A model generated the notes under the pieces. That model did no database searches, had not been told where the DNA came from, and was given only the letters and a program-made list of their open reading frames with translations. Shown in pieces: positions 26,348 to 35,712 of a stretch of DNA of 64,000 nt; position 1 is the stretch's first letter, and every line of letters starts with the position of its first letter. This stretch comes from Streptomyces sp. P3 (GTDB taxonomy: Bacteria; Actinomycetota; Actinomycetes; Streptomycetales; Streptomycetaceae): the NCBI RefSeq assembly GCF_003032475.1, contig NZ_CP028369.1, positions 992,001 to 1,056,000 on the forward strand, written 5' to 3'. The translations under genes were made by a program, and so were the position numbers.

Positions 26348-27622
26348 ATGACGTCGACGGCCACCCCGAGGTTCTCCGTCTTCACCCCCAGCCACCGAAC
26401 CCGCTTCCTCGACGAGTGCCTGGCGACCCTGCGGGCGCAGACCTGTCCGGACTGGGAGTGGATCGTCCTGCTCAACAACGGCGCCCGCTGGCGGCCGGAG
26501 CACCCCGACGACCGGGTCCGGATCGAGATCGCGGACGACGTCACCGGCGTCGGAGCGGCGAAGCGCAGGGCCTGTGAACTGGCCCGCGGCGAGATCCTCG
26601 TCGAACTCGACCACGACGACCTGCTGGCGAAGGCGTGCCTGGCGGAGCTCGGCAAGGCGTTCGACGAGAATCCCGACGCGGTCTTCGTCTACAGCAACAC
26701 CGCGCAGATCACCGAGGACGGGAAACGGGACGACAGCCGTTTCAACGAGTCGCACGGCTGGCACTACGAGGACGTACGCGTCGACGGCCAGACTCTGCTG
26801 CAGGTCAGGGCGATGGCGCCGACGCCGCACAACATCGCGTACATCTGGTACGCGCCCAACCACGTACGGGCGTTCCGCCGGGACGCCTACGAGAGGGCCG
26901 GCGGGTACGACGCCGCCCGCTCGGTCCTGGACGACCAGGACCTGATGTGCCGTCTGTTCCACGTCGGCGACTTCCACCACATCCCCCGCTGCCTGTACCT
27001 GCAGCGGATGCACCCGGCGAACACCCAGCGCGACCCGGAGACCAACGCGCACATCCAGAGCGAGACGATCGCCCTGTACGACAAGTACATCGAGGCCAAC
27101 GCCCTCGCCTGGACCTACCGAAGGGGACTGCTCGCGCTGGACCTCGGAGCGGCGCACCGCAAGCCGCCCGGCTACCTGGGCGTGGACCAGTACCCGGGCG
27201 AGGGCGTCGACATCGTCGCGACCCTGCCCGGCAGGCTGGACCTGCCCGACGACTCCGTCGGTCTGATGCGGGCCGTGGACTTCCTGGAGCACGTGCCCGC
27301 CAAGATTCCCCTGATCAACGAGCTGTACCGGCTGCTGGCGCCCGGCGGGATGCTCCTCAGCACGACCCCCAGCTCCGACGGCCGTGGCGCGTACCAGGAC
27401 CCGACCCACGTCGCCTACTACAACGAGAACTCCTTCTGGTACTACACGGACGACCAGTACCGCGCCTTCGTGCCCGAGATCGAGGCCAGGTTCCAGAGCT
27501 CGCGGCTCACCACGTGCTTCCCGTCCGCGTGGCACTCCGAGAAGAACATCTCCTATGTGATCGCCAACCTCATCGCGATGAAGGACGGCGCCGATCGCTG
27601 CGGCGGCCCGCTGCTGGTGTAG
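26348..27622 (+). CDS. Glycosyltransferase family 2-methyltransferase fusion protein
   Basis: A 424-residue two-domain protein. Residues 5-225 form a GT-A glycosyltransferase: FSVFTPSHRTRFLDECLATL at the start, the metal and sugar-nucleotide motif ELDHDD at 86-91, and a later DDQDLMCRLFHVG acceptor region. Residues of about 255-424 form a SAM-dependent methyltransferase-like domain (LDLGAAHRKPPGYLGVD, later LLAPGGMLLSTTPSSDGRG), with a shortened glycine loop. It faces the Rml operon across a shared terminator. A role in adding and methylating a sugar such as rhamnose is inferred from context. Confidence 0.85.
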   Translation: MTSTATPRFSVFTPSHRTRFLDECLATLRAQTCPDWEWIVLLNNGARWRPEHPDDRVRIEIADDVTGVGAAKRRACELARGEILVELDHDDLLAKACLAELGKAFDENPDAVFVYSNTAQITEDGKRDDSRFNESHGWHYEDVRVDGQTLLQVRAMAPTPHNIAYIWYAPNHVRAFRRDAYERAGGYDAARSVLDDQDLMCRLFHVGDFHHIPRCLYLQRMHPANTQRDPETNAHIQSETIALYDKYIEANALAWTYRRGLLALDLGAAHRKPPGYLGVDQYPGEGVDIVATLPGRLDLPDDSVGLMRAVDFLEHVPAKIPLINELYRLLAPGGMLLSTTPSSDGRGAYQDPTHVAYYNENSFWYYTDDQYRAFVPEIEARFQSSRLTTCFPSAWHSEKNISYVIANLIAMKDGADRCGGPLLV

Positions 27623-27652
27623 GTCCCGCGCGGACTCGGGCCGGTGCGCGTG

Positions 27653-27690
27653 AGGCGCCCCGCGGGACTCCCGGGTCCCGCGGGGCGCCT
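27653..27690. terminator. Strong bidirectional stem-loop terminator
   Basis: Arms of 15 bp, AGGCGCCCCGCGGGA (27653-27667) and TCCCGCGGGGCGCCT (27676-27690), pair perfectly with an 8-nt loop between the convergent fusion gene and rmlD. Confidence 0.85.
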
Positions 27691-27697
27691 GGTCGGT

Positions 27698-28606
27698 TCA
27701 GGGCCGTCGCGTGGTGCGGGCCCGGGCGGCCAGTGCGGCGAAGACGGGCCGCCTCACGGCCGTGGCCAACTGGTCGTCCCACGGGGGAAGGGGCGCAAGG
27801 CCGGCCCGTAGCCAGCTGCCGTGGCCCAGCACGCCGAACACCGGGCGCGCGGCCGGCCGGGGGAACTTGTCCGAGCCGACGGGCCGGATCCGCTCGGGAT
27901 CGAGACCGCTGAGCCGGAAGGTGTCGCGCGCCAGGCCGCACCAGGTGGTGCGGCCCGCCGACGTGCCGTGGTAGATGCCGGCCGGGGCCCGGCCCGTGAG
28001 CGCGGCGCGGCCGAGGGCGGCCAGCTGCCGGGCGAGCGCCCGGGTCCAGGTCGGCTGACCGTGCTGGTCGGCCACCACGTCCAGGGACTCGCGGCGGGCG
28101 GCGAGTTCGAGCACGGTGGCCACGAAGTTGGGACCGTGCTCGCCGTAGAGCCAGGCGGTGCGCACGACGTAGCCGGTGTCCGGCAGCAGTTCGACGACCG
28201 CCCGCTCGCCCGCCAGTTTGCTCCGGCCGTACGCGTTGACGGGGCCGGTCGGCGCGTCCTCGGGGTACGGCCCGCGGGCGTCGCCCGGGAACACGTAGTC
28301 GGTCGACAGGTGCAGCAGGATCGCGCCGCCGTCCGCGCAGGCGGCGGCGAGGTGCCGGACGCCGGTGCCGTTCACGGCCGTGGCCGCCGCTTCGGACCGC
28401 TCGGCGCCGTCGACGTCCGTCCAGGCGGCGCAGTTGACGACCACGGAGTGGCCGGGGACGGCCGCCCGCACCGCGGCCGGGTCGGTGATGTCGAGCCGGT
28501 CGCGGCCGAGGCCCGTCACCACGGCGTCCGGATCGGCGGTGAGCTCGGCCAGCACGTCCCGGCCGAGGAGCCCGTGGGCGCCGGTGACCAGCCACCTCGT
28601 GGTCAT
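27698..28606 (-). CDS. rmlD: dTDP-4-dehydrorhamnose reductase
   Basis: Last step of dTDP-L-rhamnose synthesis: NAD(P)H reduction of dTDP-4-keto-L-rhamnose. The protein has 302 residues and a Rossmann short-chain reductase fold. It shows the nucleotide motif VTGAHGLLGRDV, the active-site region STDYVFPGDARGPYPEDAP and the catalytic Tyr-Lys pair in NAYGRSKLAGE. Its ATG overlaps the stop of rmlB (ATGA), so the two are translationally coupled. It ends at a strong terminator. Confidence 0.95.
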   Translation of the reverse strand: MTTRWLVTGAHGLLGRDVLAELTADPDAVVTGLGRDRLDITDPAAVRAAVPGHSVVVNCAAWTDVDGAERSEAAATAVNGTGVRHLAAACADGGAILLHLSTDYVFPGDARGPYPEDAPTGPVNAYGRSKLAGERAVVELLPDTGYVVRTAWLYGEHGPNFVATVLELAARRESLDVVADQHGQPTWTRALARQLAALGRAALTGRAPAGIYHGTSAGRTTWCGLARDTFRLSGLDPERIRPVGSDKFPRPAARPVFGVLGHGSWLRAGLAPLPPWDDQLATAVRRPVFAALAARARTTRRP

Positions 28607-29577
28607 CGCGACCCGGCCCTCTCCTTCAGCGGCTCCCACCAGGAGCGGTGGGCGCGGTACCAGGCGACCGTGTCCGCCAGCCCCTGGGTGAAGTCCGTCC
28701 GCGGGACGTAGCCGAGTTCTTCGCGGAGCTTGCTGTCGTCCAGCGAGTAGCGCAGGTCGTGCCCCTTGCGGTCGGGTACGTGCTCGACCCGGTCCCAGTC
28801 CGCCCCGAGGGCGTCCAGCAGCAGACCCGTGAGCTTGTGGTTGCTCAGCTCGGCGCCTCCGCCGATGTGGTAGACCTCCCCGGCCCGGCCGCCGCGCAGG
28901 ACGAGGTCGATGCCCCGGCAGTGGTCGGAGACGTGCAGCCAGTCGCGGACGTTGCGGCCGTCCCCGTACAGGGGGACCGGCTTCCCGTCGAGCAGGTGGG
29001 TGACGAAGAGCGGGACGACCTTCTCGGGGAACTGGTACGGCCCGTAGTTGTTGGTGCAGCGGGTGACCACCACGTCCAGGCCGTGGGTTCGGTGGTGGGC
29101 GAGCGCCAGCAGGTCCGCCCCGGCCTTCGACGCGGAGTACGGGGAGTTCGGGGCCAGCGGACGGCCCTCGGTCCACGACCCCTCGCCGATCGAGCCGTAC
29201 ACCTCGTCCGTGGACACCTGGACGAAGCGGCCGACACCGTGCCGGAGGGCCGCGTCGAGCAGCACCTGCGTACCCAGCACGTTGGTGCGGACGAACGGGC
29301 CGGCGCCCTCGATCGACCGGTCGACGTGCGACTCGGCGGCGAAGTGCACCACCGCGTCCTGGCCCGCCATCACCTGGTCGACGACGTCCGGGTCGCAGAT
29401 GTCGCCCCGCACGAAGGTGTAGCCGGGGGCCCCGGCCACCGATGCCAGGTTGGCCTCGACCCCTGAGTAGGTGAGCTTGTCGAGGACGGTGACCCGTGCT
29501 GCGGGATCCGCGTCGAACTGCCGCCGGACGTATTCGGAACCGATGAATCCGGCACCGCCGGTCACCAGGACGCGCAT
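28603..29577 (-). CDS. rmlB: dTDP-glucose 4,6-dehydratase
   Basis: Second step of dTDP-L-rhamnose synthesis. The protein has 324 residues and is an extended short-chain dehydrogenase. It carries the NAD motif VTGGAGFIGSEYVRR near the start, VDRSIEGAGPFVRTNVLGT and the active-site run QVSTDEVYG. The catalytic Tyr-Lys is in NSPYSASKAGADLL, with NNYGPYQFPEK following. The ATG at 29577 follows GGAGAG. A 160-bp gap separates it from the collagen-like gene upstream, so it may have its own promoter as well. Confidence 0.96.
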   Translation of the reverse strand: MRVLVTGGAGFIGSEYVRRQFDADPAARVTVLDKLTYSGVEANLASVAGAPGYTFVRGDICDPDVVDQVMAGQDAVVHFAAESHVDRSIEGAGPFVRTNVLGTQVLLDAALRHGVGRFVQVSTDEVYGSIGEGSWTEGRPLAPNSPYSASKAGADLLALAHHRTHGLDVVVTRCTNNYGPYQFPEKVVPLFVTHLLDGKPVPLYGDGRNVRDWLHVSDHCRGIDLVLRGGRAGEVYHIGGGAELSNHKLTGLLLDALGADWDRVEHVPDRKGHDLRYSLDDSKLREELGYVPRTDFTQGLADTVAWYRAHRSWWEPLKERAGSR

Positions 29578-29737
29578 GGCTCTCCGAGTTCTCTCACTGC
29601 CCGGCGCTCGGCACCGGGTCGGTCGGACGGACGGGTCCTCGTGCGGCGGCGCCCCCCGAAGCCGAAGCCTCGAAGGGCGCGCGCCGTACAGGTCCGGTGA
29701 GACCGGCGGCCGGTACCGCACCGCCGCTCACGAAGGA

Positions 29738-30667
29738 CTACGGCGTTACGTCGGCGCAGACCACGAAGACCTGGATGGAGTTGTTGGCGGTGACGCCGGC
29801 CTTCCATCCCGTGGGCGGCGACGTGGGCGTGCCGCCGACCGGGGAGTTGTCCACGAGATTGCCGTCGCTGATCGTGGCCCCGCCGCCGGTGGAGACGTCT
29901 CCGAGATCACAGGTGACAATGGCGGATCCCGTCCCCGTCACGGTCTTGACGTACAGGTTGCTGCCGACTCCGCCCGTGGCGCCCTGAGAGCCTTGTGCAC
30001 CCTGGTTGCCCTGGGATCCTTGGTTGCCCTGGACGCCCTGAATGCCCTGGGTTCCCTGGGTTCCCTGCGCGCCGTCGGCACCCTGGAACCCCTGAGTCCC
30101 CTGAGTCCCCTGCGCGCCGTCAGCACCCTGGAACCCCTGAGTTCCCTGGAACCCTTGAGTCCCCTGCGCACCGTCGGCACCTTGGAACCCCTGGGTTCCC
30201 TGGGTTCCCTGCGCGCCGTCGGCACCCTGGAACCCCTGGGCTCCCTGGAACCCCTGGGCTCCCTGGAATCCCTGCGGTCCTCGCGGCCCCTGCGGGCCCT
30301 GGGGTCCTCGCGGCCCCTGCGGGCCCGGCTTCCCGGGCTTGCCCTCGTGCCCCTGAGGGCCACGCGGCCCTCTTGGGCCGACGTGATCACGGCCGTCGCC
30401 GTGCCTGTCCGCGGGAGTCATCGTGGTGCGGTCGGGCTGCACCACCGCCTGACCCTCGGCGCCGGCCCTGCGGATCGCGTCGGCGATGGCCGCGGAGGGC
30501 TTCTCGATCGGGCGCAGTCGGTTCACGGCGCTGTCGACGCCGGGTCGGCCCGCCACGTCGGCGACGGCCACGGCGCTGGGGACGACACTGAGCGCCACGG
30601 CGACCGCGCCGGCCGAGACCAGCGTGGCGGATTTCAGGCGCGAGATTCGGATCGTTCTACGGTTCAA
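29738..30667 (-). CDS. Secreted collagen-like repeat protein
   Basis: A 309-residue exported protein. The TTG start was chosen because GAGGAAGG sits 5 nt before it. A basic N-terminus and hydrophobic segment form a signal peptide (about 1-37). After a linker, residues of about 97-233 are uninterrupted Gly-X-Y triplets, first Pro/Arg/Lys-rich (GPRGPQGHEGKPGKPG), then Gln/Thr/Ala/Phe-rich (FQGADGAQGTQG repeated). A non-repeat domain of 76 residues (about 234-309) with two Cys may start trimer folding. The gene sits inside the rhamnose operon between rmlC and rmlB, so glycosylation is plausible. Thr-rich triplets could be acceptors. Confidence 0.88.
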   Translation of the reverse strand: MNRRTIRISRLKSATLVSAGAVAVALSVVPSAVAVADVAGRPGVDSAVNRLRPIEKPSAAIADAIRRAGAEGQAVVQPDRTTMTPADRHGDGRDHVGPRGPRGPQGHEGKPGKPGPQGPRGPQGPQGPRGPQGFQGAQGFQGAQGFQGADGAQGTQGTQGFQGADGAQGTQGFQGTQGFQGADGAQGTQGTQGFQGADGAQGTQGTQGIQGVQGNQGSQGNQGAQGSQGATGGVGSNLYVKTVTGTGSAIVTCDLGDVSTGGGATISDGNLVDNSPVGGTPTSPPTGWKAGVTANNSIQVFVVCADVTP

Positions 30668-30907
30668 GTGAACCTTCCTCACAATGGGGAGGGGATCAGA
30701 CAGCAAGCGCGCACTGAGTGAGTTTCAAGGCGCTCGCATGCCACTTCACCTACGGTCACGAACAACGACGATATTCTTTACCTTTTGTGCAAGGACTATG
30801 AATGATCGTCCGATATAGTGGCCTCGGATCACCCGGGCGGCGTCCATACCTTTGCCGTCCCCGCACCATTCCGCCGAAAGAGTGGAACTTGCCGGGCGGC
30901 AGCCGCG
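30668..30907 (-). promoter_or_regulatory. AT-richer intergenic region before the collagen-like gene
   Basis: A 240-bp gap between rmlC and the collagen-like gene, with much lower GC around 30740-30850. It probably contains a promoter for the collagen-like gene. TTGCAC on the minus strand (near 30789-30794) is a weak -35 candidate, with no clear -10. Confidence 0.35.
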
Positions 30908-31507
30908 CTAAGCGCCGCTGCCGAGAATTCCGCGATACGCGACGCAGTCCTCGAACGACGGCAGCAGCCCCTGCCGCTCCGCCTGTTCCAGCGTGGGCGC
31001 CGCCGCGTCCTTTGCGGAAAGGAGCGGCACGAGGCCGTCGGGCCAGGCGATGCCCAGTGCCGGGTCGAGCGGATGGATCCCGAACTCGCGTTGCGGCGCG
31101 TATCCCCGCGAACACAGATAGACGACGGTGGAGTCGTCCTCCAACGCCATGAAGGCGTGCCCGAGCCCTTCCGAGAGATAGACGCAGCGGTGCGTCGTGT
31201 CGTCGAGCCGGACCGCCTCCCACGTCCCGAAGCCCGGGGAGCCGACGCGGATGTCGACCACCACGTCGAGGACGGCGCCGCTGACACAGGTGACGTACTT
31301 CGCCTGTCCCGGCGGGACCGCCGCCGCGTGGACGCCACGGAGCGTCCCGCGAACGGAGCGTGAGCAGTTGGCCTGCTCGAGCCGGAGTCCCTGGCCGACG
31401 ACGTCCCGGAACACGTCGGACCGGAACCACTCGTGGAAGCGGCCCCGGTCGTCCGTGAACACCGCCGGCGTGTCCACCCAGGCCCCTTCGATGCCGAGCG
31501 GTCTCAT
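30908..31507 (-). CDS. rmlC: dTDP-4-dehydrorhamnose 3,5-epimerase
   Basis: Third step of dTDP-L-rhamnose synthesis. The protein has 199 residues and a cupin fold. Key segments are [15 protein letters not shown], with the catalytic His of RGVH, then [20 protein letters not shown] and the later [15 protein letters not shown]. The usual HFQ after RG(L/V)H reads HAA, a mild deviation also found in sugar-epimerase relatives. Its ATG overlaps the rmlA stop (ATGA). Confidence 0.92.
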   Translation of the reverse strand: MRPLGIEGAWVDTPAVFTDDRGRFHEWFRSDVFRDVVGQGLRLEQANCSRSVRGTLRGVHAAAVPPGQAKYVTCVSGAVLDVVVDIRVGSPGFGTWEAVRLDDTTHRCVYLSEGLGHAFMALEDDSTVVYLCSRGYAPQREFGIHPLDPALGIAWPDGLVPLLSAKDAAAPTLEQAERQGLLPSFEDCVAYRGILGSGA

Positions 31508-32451
31508 ACGACCGCCTCCTTCCGCCCGCTCAGCGCGCTCGCGTCACGCGGGGGGTGTCCGCCCGGCGGGGACGCGACGACCTGCCGGGAGTCCTCCAGC
31601 AGTTCCAGCAGGTACCGGCCGTATCCGCTCTTGAGGAGCGGCCGGGCCAGTTCGCGGAGCCGGTCGTCGTCGACCAGGCCGGCCCGCCAGACCGCTTCCT
31701 CGAGGCAGCCGATCTTGAATCCCTGACGCTCCTCGATCACCCGGACGAACTCCGAGGCCTGCACCATGGAGCCGAAGGTGCCGGTGTCGAGCCACGCGGT
31801 GCCCCGGTCGAGCCGGGTGACCTGCAGCGCCCCGGCCTCCAGATAGACGCGGTTGAGGTCGGTGATCTCCAACTCGCCCCGGGCGCTGGGCCGCAGGCCC
31901 CGGGCGATGTCCACGGCGCGGTTGTCGTAGAAGTACAGTCCGGGCACGGCGTACCGGGACCTCGGCCGGGCGGGTTTCTCCTCGATGGAGACCGCCCTGC
32001 CCATGTCGTCGAACTCCACGACGCCGTAGGCCGACGGATTGGCGACCTGATAGGCGAACACCCGGCCGCCCTGAGGGTCGCCGTGCAGAGCCAGCCGGGT
32101 GCCGAGGCCGCTCCCATGGAAGATGTTGTCGCCCAGAATGAGGGCGACGGATTCGTCGCCGAGGAAATCGGCCCCCAGCAGGAAAGCCTGGGCGATGCCC
32201 TCCGGGCGTTTCTGGGCCGTGTAATGCAGCCGTAGCCCCAGTTCACCGCCGTCGCCGAGCAACCGGCTGAACTGGCCCTGGTCTTCGGGAGTGGTGATGA
32301 TCAGAATGTCCCGGACGCCGGCCATGACGAGGGTGGAAAGCGGATAGTAAATCATGGGTTTGTCGAAGACCGGCAGCAGTTGCTTGGACACCGAGCGGGT
32401 CAACGGCCAAAGTCGCGAGCCGGTGCCTCCGGCCAACAGGATTCCGCGCAC
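31504..32451 (-). CDS. rmlA: Glucose-1-phosphate thymidylyltransferase
   Basis: First step of dTDP-L-rhamnose synthesis, making dTDP-glucose. The protein has 315 residues. The nucleotidyltransferase signature [14 protein letters not shown] lies at the N-terminus. It is followed by [20 protein letters not shown], the metal-binding region [11 protein letters not shown], and a C-terminal helical part. GTG start with a poor ribosome site. It leads the run rmlA-rmlC-collagen-like-rmlB-rmlD. The last 25 residues are Pro/Ser/Arg-rich and extend beyond the usual fold. Confidence 0.95.
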   Translation of the reverse strand: MRGILLAGGTGSRLWPLTRSVSKQLLPVFDKPMIYYPLSTLVMAGVRDILIITTPEDQGQFSRLLGDGGELGLRLHYTAQKRPEGIAQAFLLGADFLGDESVALILGDNIFHGSGLGTRLALHGDPQGGRVFAYQVANPSAYGVVEFDDMGRAVSIEEKPARPRSRYAVPGLYFYDNRAVDIARGLRPSARGELEITDLNRVYLEAGALQVTRLDRGTAWLDTGTFGSMVQASEFVRVIEERQGFKIGCLEEAVWRAGLVDDDRLRELARPLLKSGYGRYLLELLEDSRQVVASPPGGHPPRDASALSGRKEAVV

Positions 32452-32620
32452 GGCATCACCATAGGCCGACCGGACGGGAAACCCGGTTCTTCACCGCTCC
32501 TGGCGTGTAGGACGTCGGATTCTCCGGGGCTCCTCCGGGGCTCGTCCGGCGATTCCCCGGGCCTTTTCCGGGCTTCCCCCGGGGATTCGTCGGGGGTTCC
32601 TCGGGAAACACCCCGCGACA

Positions 32621-32662
32621 CGGCACCCCCACGACAGGCGAAAGCCTCTCGTGGGGGTGCCG
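32621..32662. terminator. Strong stem-loop terminator after PEP carboxykinase
   Basis: CGGCACCCCCACGA pairs with TCGTGGGGGTGCCG (14 bp) around a 14-nt loop, downstream of the PEP carboxykinase stop and upstream of rmlA. The flanking 32520-32620 holds degenerate CCGGGG-type repeats and no gene. Confidence 0.85.
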
Positions 32663-32738
32663 GTACTGCACCGCGGCCGGTCGTGACGATCGCTGGTCAG
32701 GGCATCCCCATACCGGCCGCGGAGTCCACGGACGGGAG

Positions 32739-34562
32739 TCAGCCCAGGCGCTTCACCAGCGCGCGGTACTCGTCCCACAGTTCCTTCGGGGTGTGGTCGC
32801 CGAAGGTGTTGAGGTGCTCGGGGACCAGGGCGGCCTCCTCGCGCCAGATCTCCTTGTCGACGCTGAGGAGGAAGTCGAGGTCCTCGTCGTCGAGTTCGAG
32901 GCCCTTGGTGTCGAGGGCCTCCTTCGTCGGCAGGATGCCGATCGGGGTCTCGACGCCCTCGGCGTGGCCGTCCAGGCGCTCCACGATCCACTTCAGGACG
33001 CGGCTGTTCTCACCGAAGCCGGGCCAGACGAACTGCCCCTCGTCGTTCTTGCGGAACCAGTTGACGTAGTAGATCTTCGGGAGTTTCGCCGGGTCCTTGC
33101 CCTTGGCGACATCGACCCAGTGGCCCATGTAGTCGCCCATGTTGTAGCCGCAGAACGGCAGCATGGCGAACGGGTCCCGGCGCAGCTCACCGACCTTGCC
33201 CTCGGCGGCGGCCGTCTTCTCGCTCGCCACGTTCGCGCCGAGGAAGACGCCGTGGTTCCAGTCGAAGGACTCGGTCACCAGCGGGACCGCGCTCGCACGG
33301 CGGCCGCCGAAGAGGATCGCCGAGATCGGCACGCCCCTCGGGTCCTCCCACTCGGGCGCGATGATCGGGCACTGCGCTGCGGGCGTGGTGAAACGGGCGT
33401 TGGGGTGGGCGGCCGGGACACCGGACTCCGAGGTCCAGTCGTTGCCCTTCCAGTCGGTGAGGTGCGCCGGGGTCTCCTCCGTCATGCCCTCCCACCAGAC
33501 GTCGCCGTCGTCGGTGAGGGCGACGTTGGTGAAGACCGAGTTGCCCCACAGCGTCTTCATCGCGTTGGCGTTGGTGTGCTCACCGGTGCCGGGCGCGACG
33601 CCGAAGAAGCCGGCCTCGGGGTTGATGGCGTACAGCCGGCCGTCCTCACCGAAGCGCATCCAGGCGATGTCGTCGCCGATCGTCTCGACCGTCCAGCCGG
33701 AGACGGTGGGCTCCAGCATGGCGAGGTTGGTCTTGCCGCAGGCGCTCGGGAAGGCGGCGGCGACGTACTTCGACTCGCCCTGCGGCGGGGTGAGTTTGAG
33801 GATCAGCATGTGCTCCGCCAGCCAGCCCTCGTCGCGGGCCATGACGGAGGCGATGCGCAGCGCGTAGCACTTCTTGCCGAGCAGCGCGTTGCCGCCGTAG
33901 CCGGAGCCGTAGGACCAGATCTCGCGGCTCTCGGGGAAGTGTGAGATGTACTTGGTCGCGTTGCAGGGCCACGGCACGTCGGTCTCGCCCTCGGCCAGCG
34001 GCGCTCCGAGCGTGTGCACGGCACGCACGAAGAAGCCGTCGGAGCCGAGCTCGTCCAGGACCGGCTGCCCCATGCGGGTCATGGTGCGCATGGACACGGC
34101 GACGTAGGCGGAGTCGGTGATCTCGACGCCGATCGCGGACAACGGCGAACCGAGCGGGCCCATGCAGAAGGGGACGACGTACATCGTGCGACCGCGCATC
34201 GAGCCGCGGAACAGGCCCTTCTCACCGGAGAAGATCTCCCGCATCTCGGCGGGGGCCTTCCAGTGGTTCGTGGGGCCGGCGTCCTCCTCCTTCTCCGAGC
34301 AGATGAAGGTGCGGTCCTCGACCCGGGCGACGTCGGTCGGGTCGGAGGCCGCGTAGTAGGAGTTGGGGCGCTTGATCGGGTCGAGTTTGCGGAACGTGCC
34401 CTGCTCGACGAGCTCCTCGCACAGTCGCTCGTACTCGGCCTCGGATCCGTCACACCAGACCACGCTGTCCGGCTGCGTCAGTTCGGCGATCTCGTTCACC
34501 CAGGAGACGAGTTCCTGGTGCTGGGTGGGAATGACGGGGGGAGCCGCGATGTCGCGCGCCAC
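32739..34562 (-). CDS. pckG: Phosphoenolpyruvate carboxykinase (GTP)
   Basis: Converts oxaloacetate and GTP to phosphoenolpyruvate for gluconeogenesis. The protein has 607 residues, the normal size for the GTP enzyme. The P-loop (kinase 1a) [10 protein letters not shown] is at about 271-280, with the reactive Cys typical of GTP-type enzymes. [13 protein letters not shown] follows, and the substrate region [15 protein letters not shown] lies at about 222-236. The GTG start is set by TTAGGAG 5 nt upstream. Monocistronic, with its own terminator. Confidence 0.97.
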   Translation of the reverse strand: MARDIAAPPVIPTQHQELVSWVNEIAELTQPDSVVWCDGSEAEYERLCEELVEQGTFRKLDPIKRPNSYYAASDPTDVARVEDRTFICSEKEEDAGPTNHWKAPAEMREIFSGEKGLFRGSMRGRTMYVVPFCMGPLGSPLSAIGVEITDSAYVAVSMRTMTRMGQPVLDELGSDGFFVRAVHTLGAPLAEGETDVPWPCNATKYISHFPESREIWSYGSGYGGNALLGKKCYALRIASVMARDEGWLAEHMLILKLTPPQGESKYVAAAFPSACGKTNLAMLEPTVSGWTVETIGDDIAWMRFGEDGRLYAINPEAGFFGVAPGTGEHTNANAMKTLWGNSVFTNVALTDDGDVWWEGMTEETPAHLTDWKGNDWTSESGVPAAHPNARFTTPAAQCPIIAPEWEDPRGVPISAILFGGRRASAVPLVTESFDWNHGVFLGANVASEKTAAAEGKVGELRRDPFAMLPFCGYNMGDYMGHWVDVAKGKDPAKLPKIYYVNWFRKNDEGQFVWPGFGENSRVLKWIVERLDGHAEGVETPIGILPTKEALDTKGLELDDEDLDFLLSVDKEIWREEAALVPEHLNTFGDHTPKELWDEYRALVKRLG

Positions 34563-34878
34563 GATTGCTCCTAAAAGAGGGATTTTTTGTTGGAGGCCCC
34601 GTGGGGGCTGCGACCCGGATGCTTCACGGTGGTGGACCCTGGCGCTCATCCGGTGTCGACCGCACTCATTTGATCATCCGACTGTCGTGCCCATATGTCC
34701 AGAGGGCCTCACAAGTGAGCGGAGTGAGGATGGCCACGTGTACGGACGCCACTTTGCGTTCCCGTGACGTTCACGCGGCCGACCGTTGACCCGAACCCCG
34801 TGAGACGATGGCCACTCTTCACTCGCGGCCACGTCGTACTGACACGTAACTTACGGTTGCGTAGGTACGCTTCACCCC
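34563..34878. other. Divergent intergenic region, pckG and hemolysin III genes
   Basis: 316 bp between two divergent genes. It includes a T-run near 34583 and, before the hemolysin gene, a lower-GC stretch (GTAACTTACGGTTGCGTAGG) that may contain a promoter or operator. No ORF there is convincing. Confidence 0.5.
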
Positions 34879-35592
34879 ATGACTGCGTCCGCCCCCGACG
34901 CGCCCACGGACTCGCCGGCCGCCGGCCCCACGTCCCTCGCGCACTCCTTGTCGGAAGAGATCAAGCCCAAGCTCCGCGGTTGGCTGCACCTCGGCATGTT
35001 CCCGGCAGCCCTCGTCTCCGGACTGGTCCTCACCGCCCTGGCGGACTCCACCCGCGGCCGCGTCGCCTGCGGCATCTTCGCGCTGACGGCCTGCCTGCTG
35101 TTCGGCGTCAGCGCCCTCTACCACCGGGGCGACTGGAGCCCGCGGATGGACGGCGTCCTGCGCAGACTCGACCACGCGAACATCTTCCTGATCATCGCGG
35201 GCACCTACACGCCGCTGACCCTGCTGCTCCTGCCCGGCAGCAAGGGGCGGTGGCTGCTGTGGAGCATCTGGGCGGCGGCCCTCGCCGGGATCGCCTTCCG
35301 GGTCTTCTGGGTCGGCGCTCCGCGCTGGCTCTACACCCCCTGCTACATCGCGATGGGCTGGGCGGCCGTCTTCTTCCTGCCCGACTTCATGCGCACCGGC
35401 GGCATCGCCGTCCTGGTCCTGGTCGTCGTCGGCGGACTCCTCTACAGCGCGGGCGGCGTGATCTACGGCATCAAGCGACCCAACCCGTCACCGCGCTGGT
35501 TCGGCTTCCACGAGGTGTTCCACTCCCTCACGCTCGCCGCGTTCGTCGTGCACTACGTCGGCATCTCCCTGGTGGCGTACCAGCACGGCTGA
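34879..35592 (+). CDS. Hemolysin III / TrhA (PAQR)-family membrane protein
   Basis: A 237-residue seven-helix membrane protein. Family residues are visible: the Ser/His pair in SALYHRGDW near helix 2, DHANIFLIIAGTYTPL in helix 3, and the C-terminal HEVFHSLTLAAFVVHY with two His that would bind zinc. The family is linked to membrane homeostasis. True hemolytic activity is unproven. It is followed by a near-perfect intrinsic terminator. Confidence 0.92.
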   Translation: MTASAPDAPTDSPAAGPTSLAHSLSEEIKPKLRGWLHLGMFPAALVSGLVLTALADSTRGRVACGIFALTACLLFGVSALYHRGDWSPRMDGVLRRLDHANIFLIIAGTYTPLTLLLLPGSKGRWLLWSIWAAALAGIAFRVFWVGAPRWLYTPCYIAMGWAAVFFLPDFMRTGGIAVLVLVVVGGLLYSAGGVIYGIKRPNPSPRWFGFHEVFHSLTLAAFVVHYVGISLVAYQHG

Positions 35593-35609
35593 CCCCCTGC
35601 CCCCTTCGT

Positions 35610-35640
35610 CGGCCATGGCGTCCCCGCCATGGCCGTTTTT
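35610..35640 (+). terminator. Rho-independent terminator with T-tract
   Basis: CGGCCATGGCG and CGCCATGGCCG form an 11-bp stem with a 3-nt loop, followed by five Ts, 18 bp after the hemolysin III stop. One of the few terminators here with a real T-tract. Confidence 0.9.
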
Positions 35641-35663
35641 CATGCCCCCGGGAGAACCAGATA

Positions 35664-35694
35664 TTGACATGAACTACTTTTTGACAGCTACTCT
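35664..35694 (+). promoter_or_regulatory. Possible promoter of the MFS-TetR unit
   Basis: A low-GC stretch with TTGACA at 35664-35669 and again at 35681-35686, and TACTCT at 35689-35694 as a possible -10 for the first (19-bp spacing). The two TTGACA copies 17 bp apart could also be repressor half sites. Confidence 0.4.
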
Positions 35695-35712
35695 CATTTC
35701 ATTGTTACTTCC

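Noticed and set aside
29995..30591. Plus-strand Pro/Gly/Arg-rich frame opposite the collagen-like gene
   Set aside because: The complement of Gly-X-Y repeats gives repetitive Pro-rich readings. The minus strand has a signal peptide and ribosome site.
32456..32671. Minus-strand frames with Ser-Pro-Gly-Glu repeats upstream of rmlA
   Set aside because: They arise from degenerate CCGGGG repeats beside a terminator, with no ribosome site.
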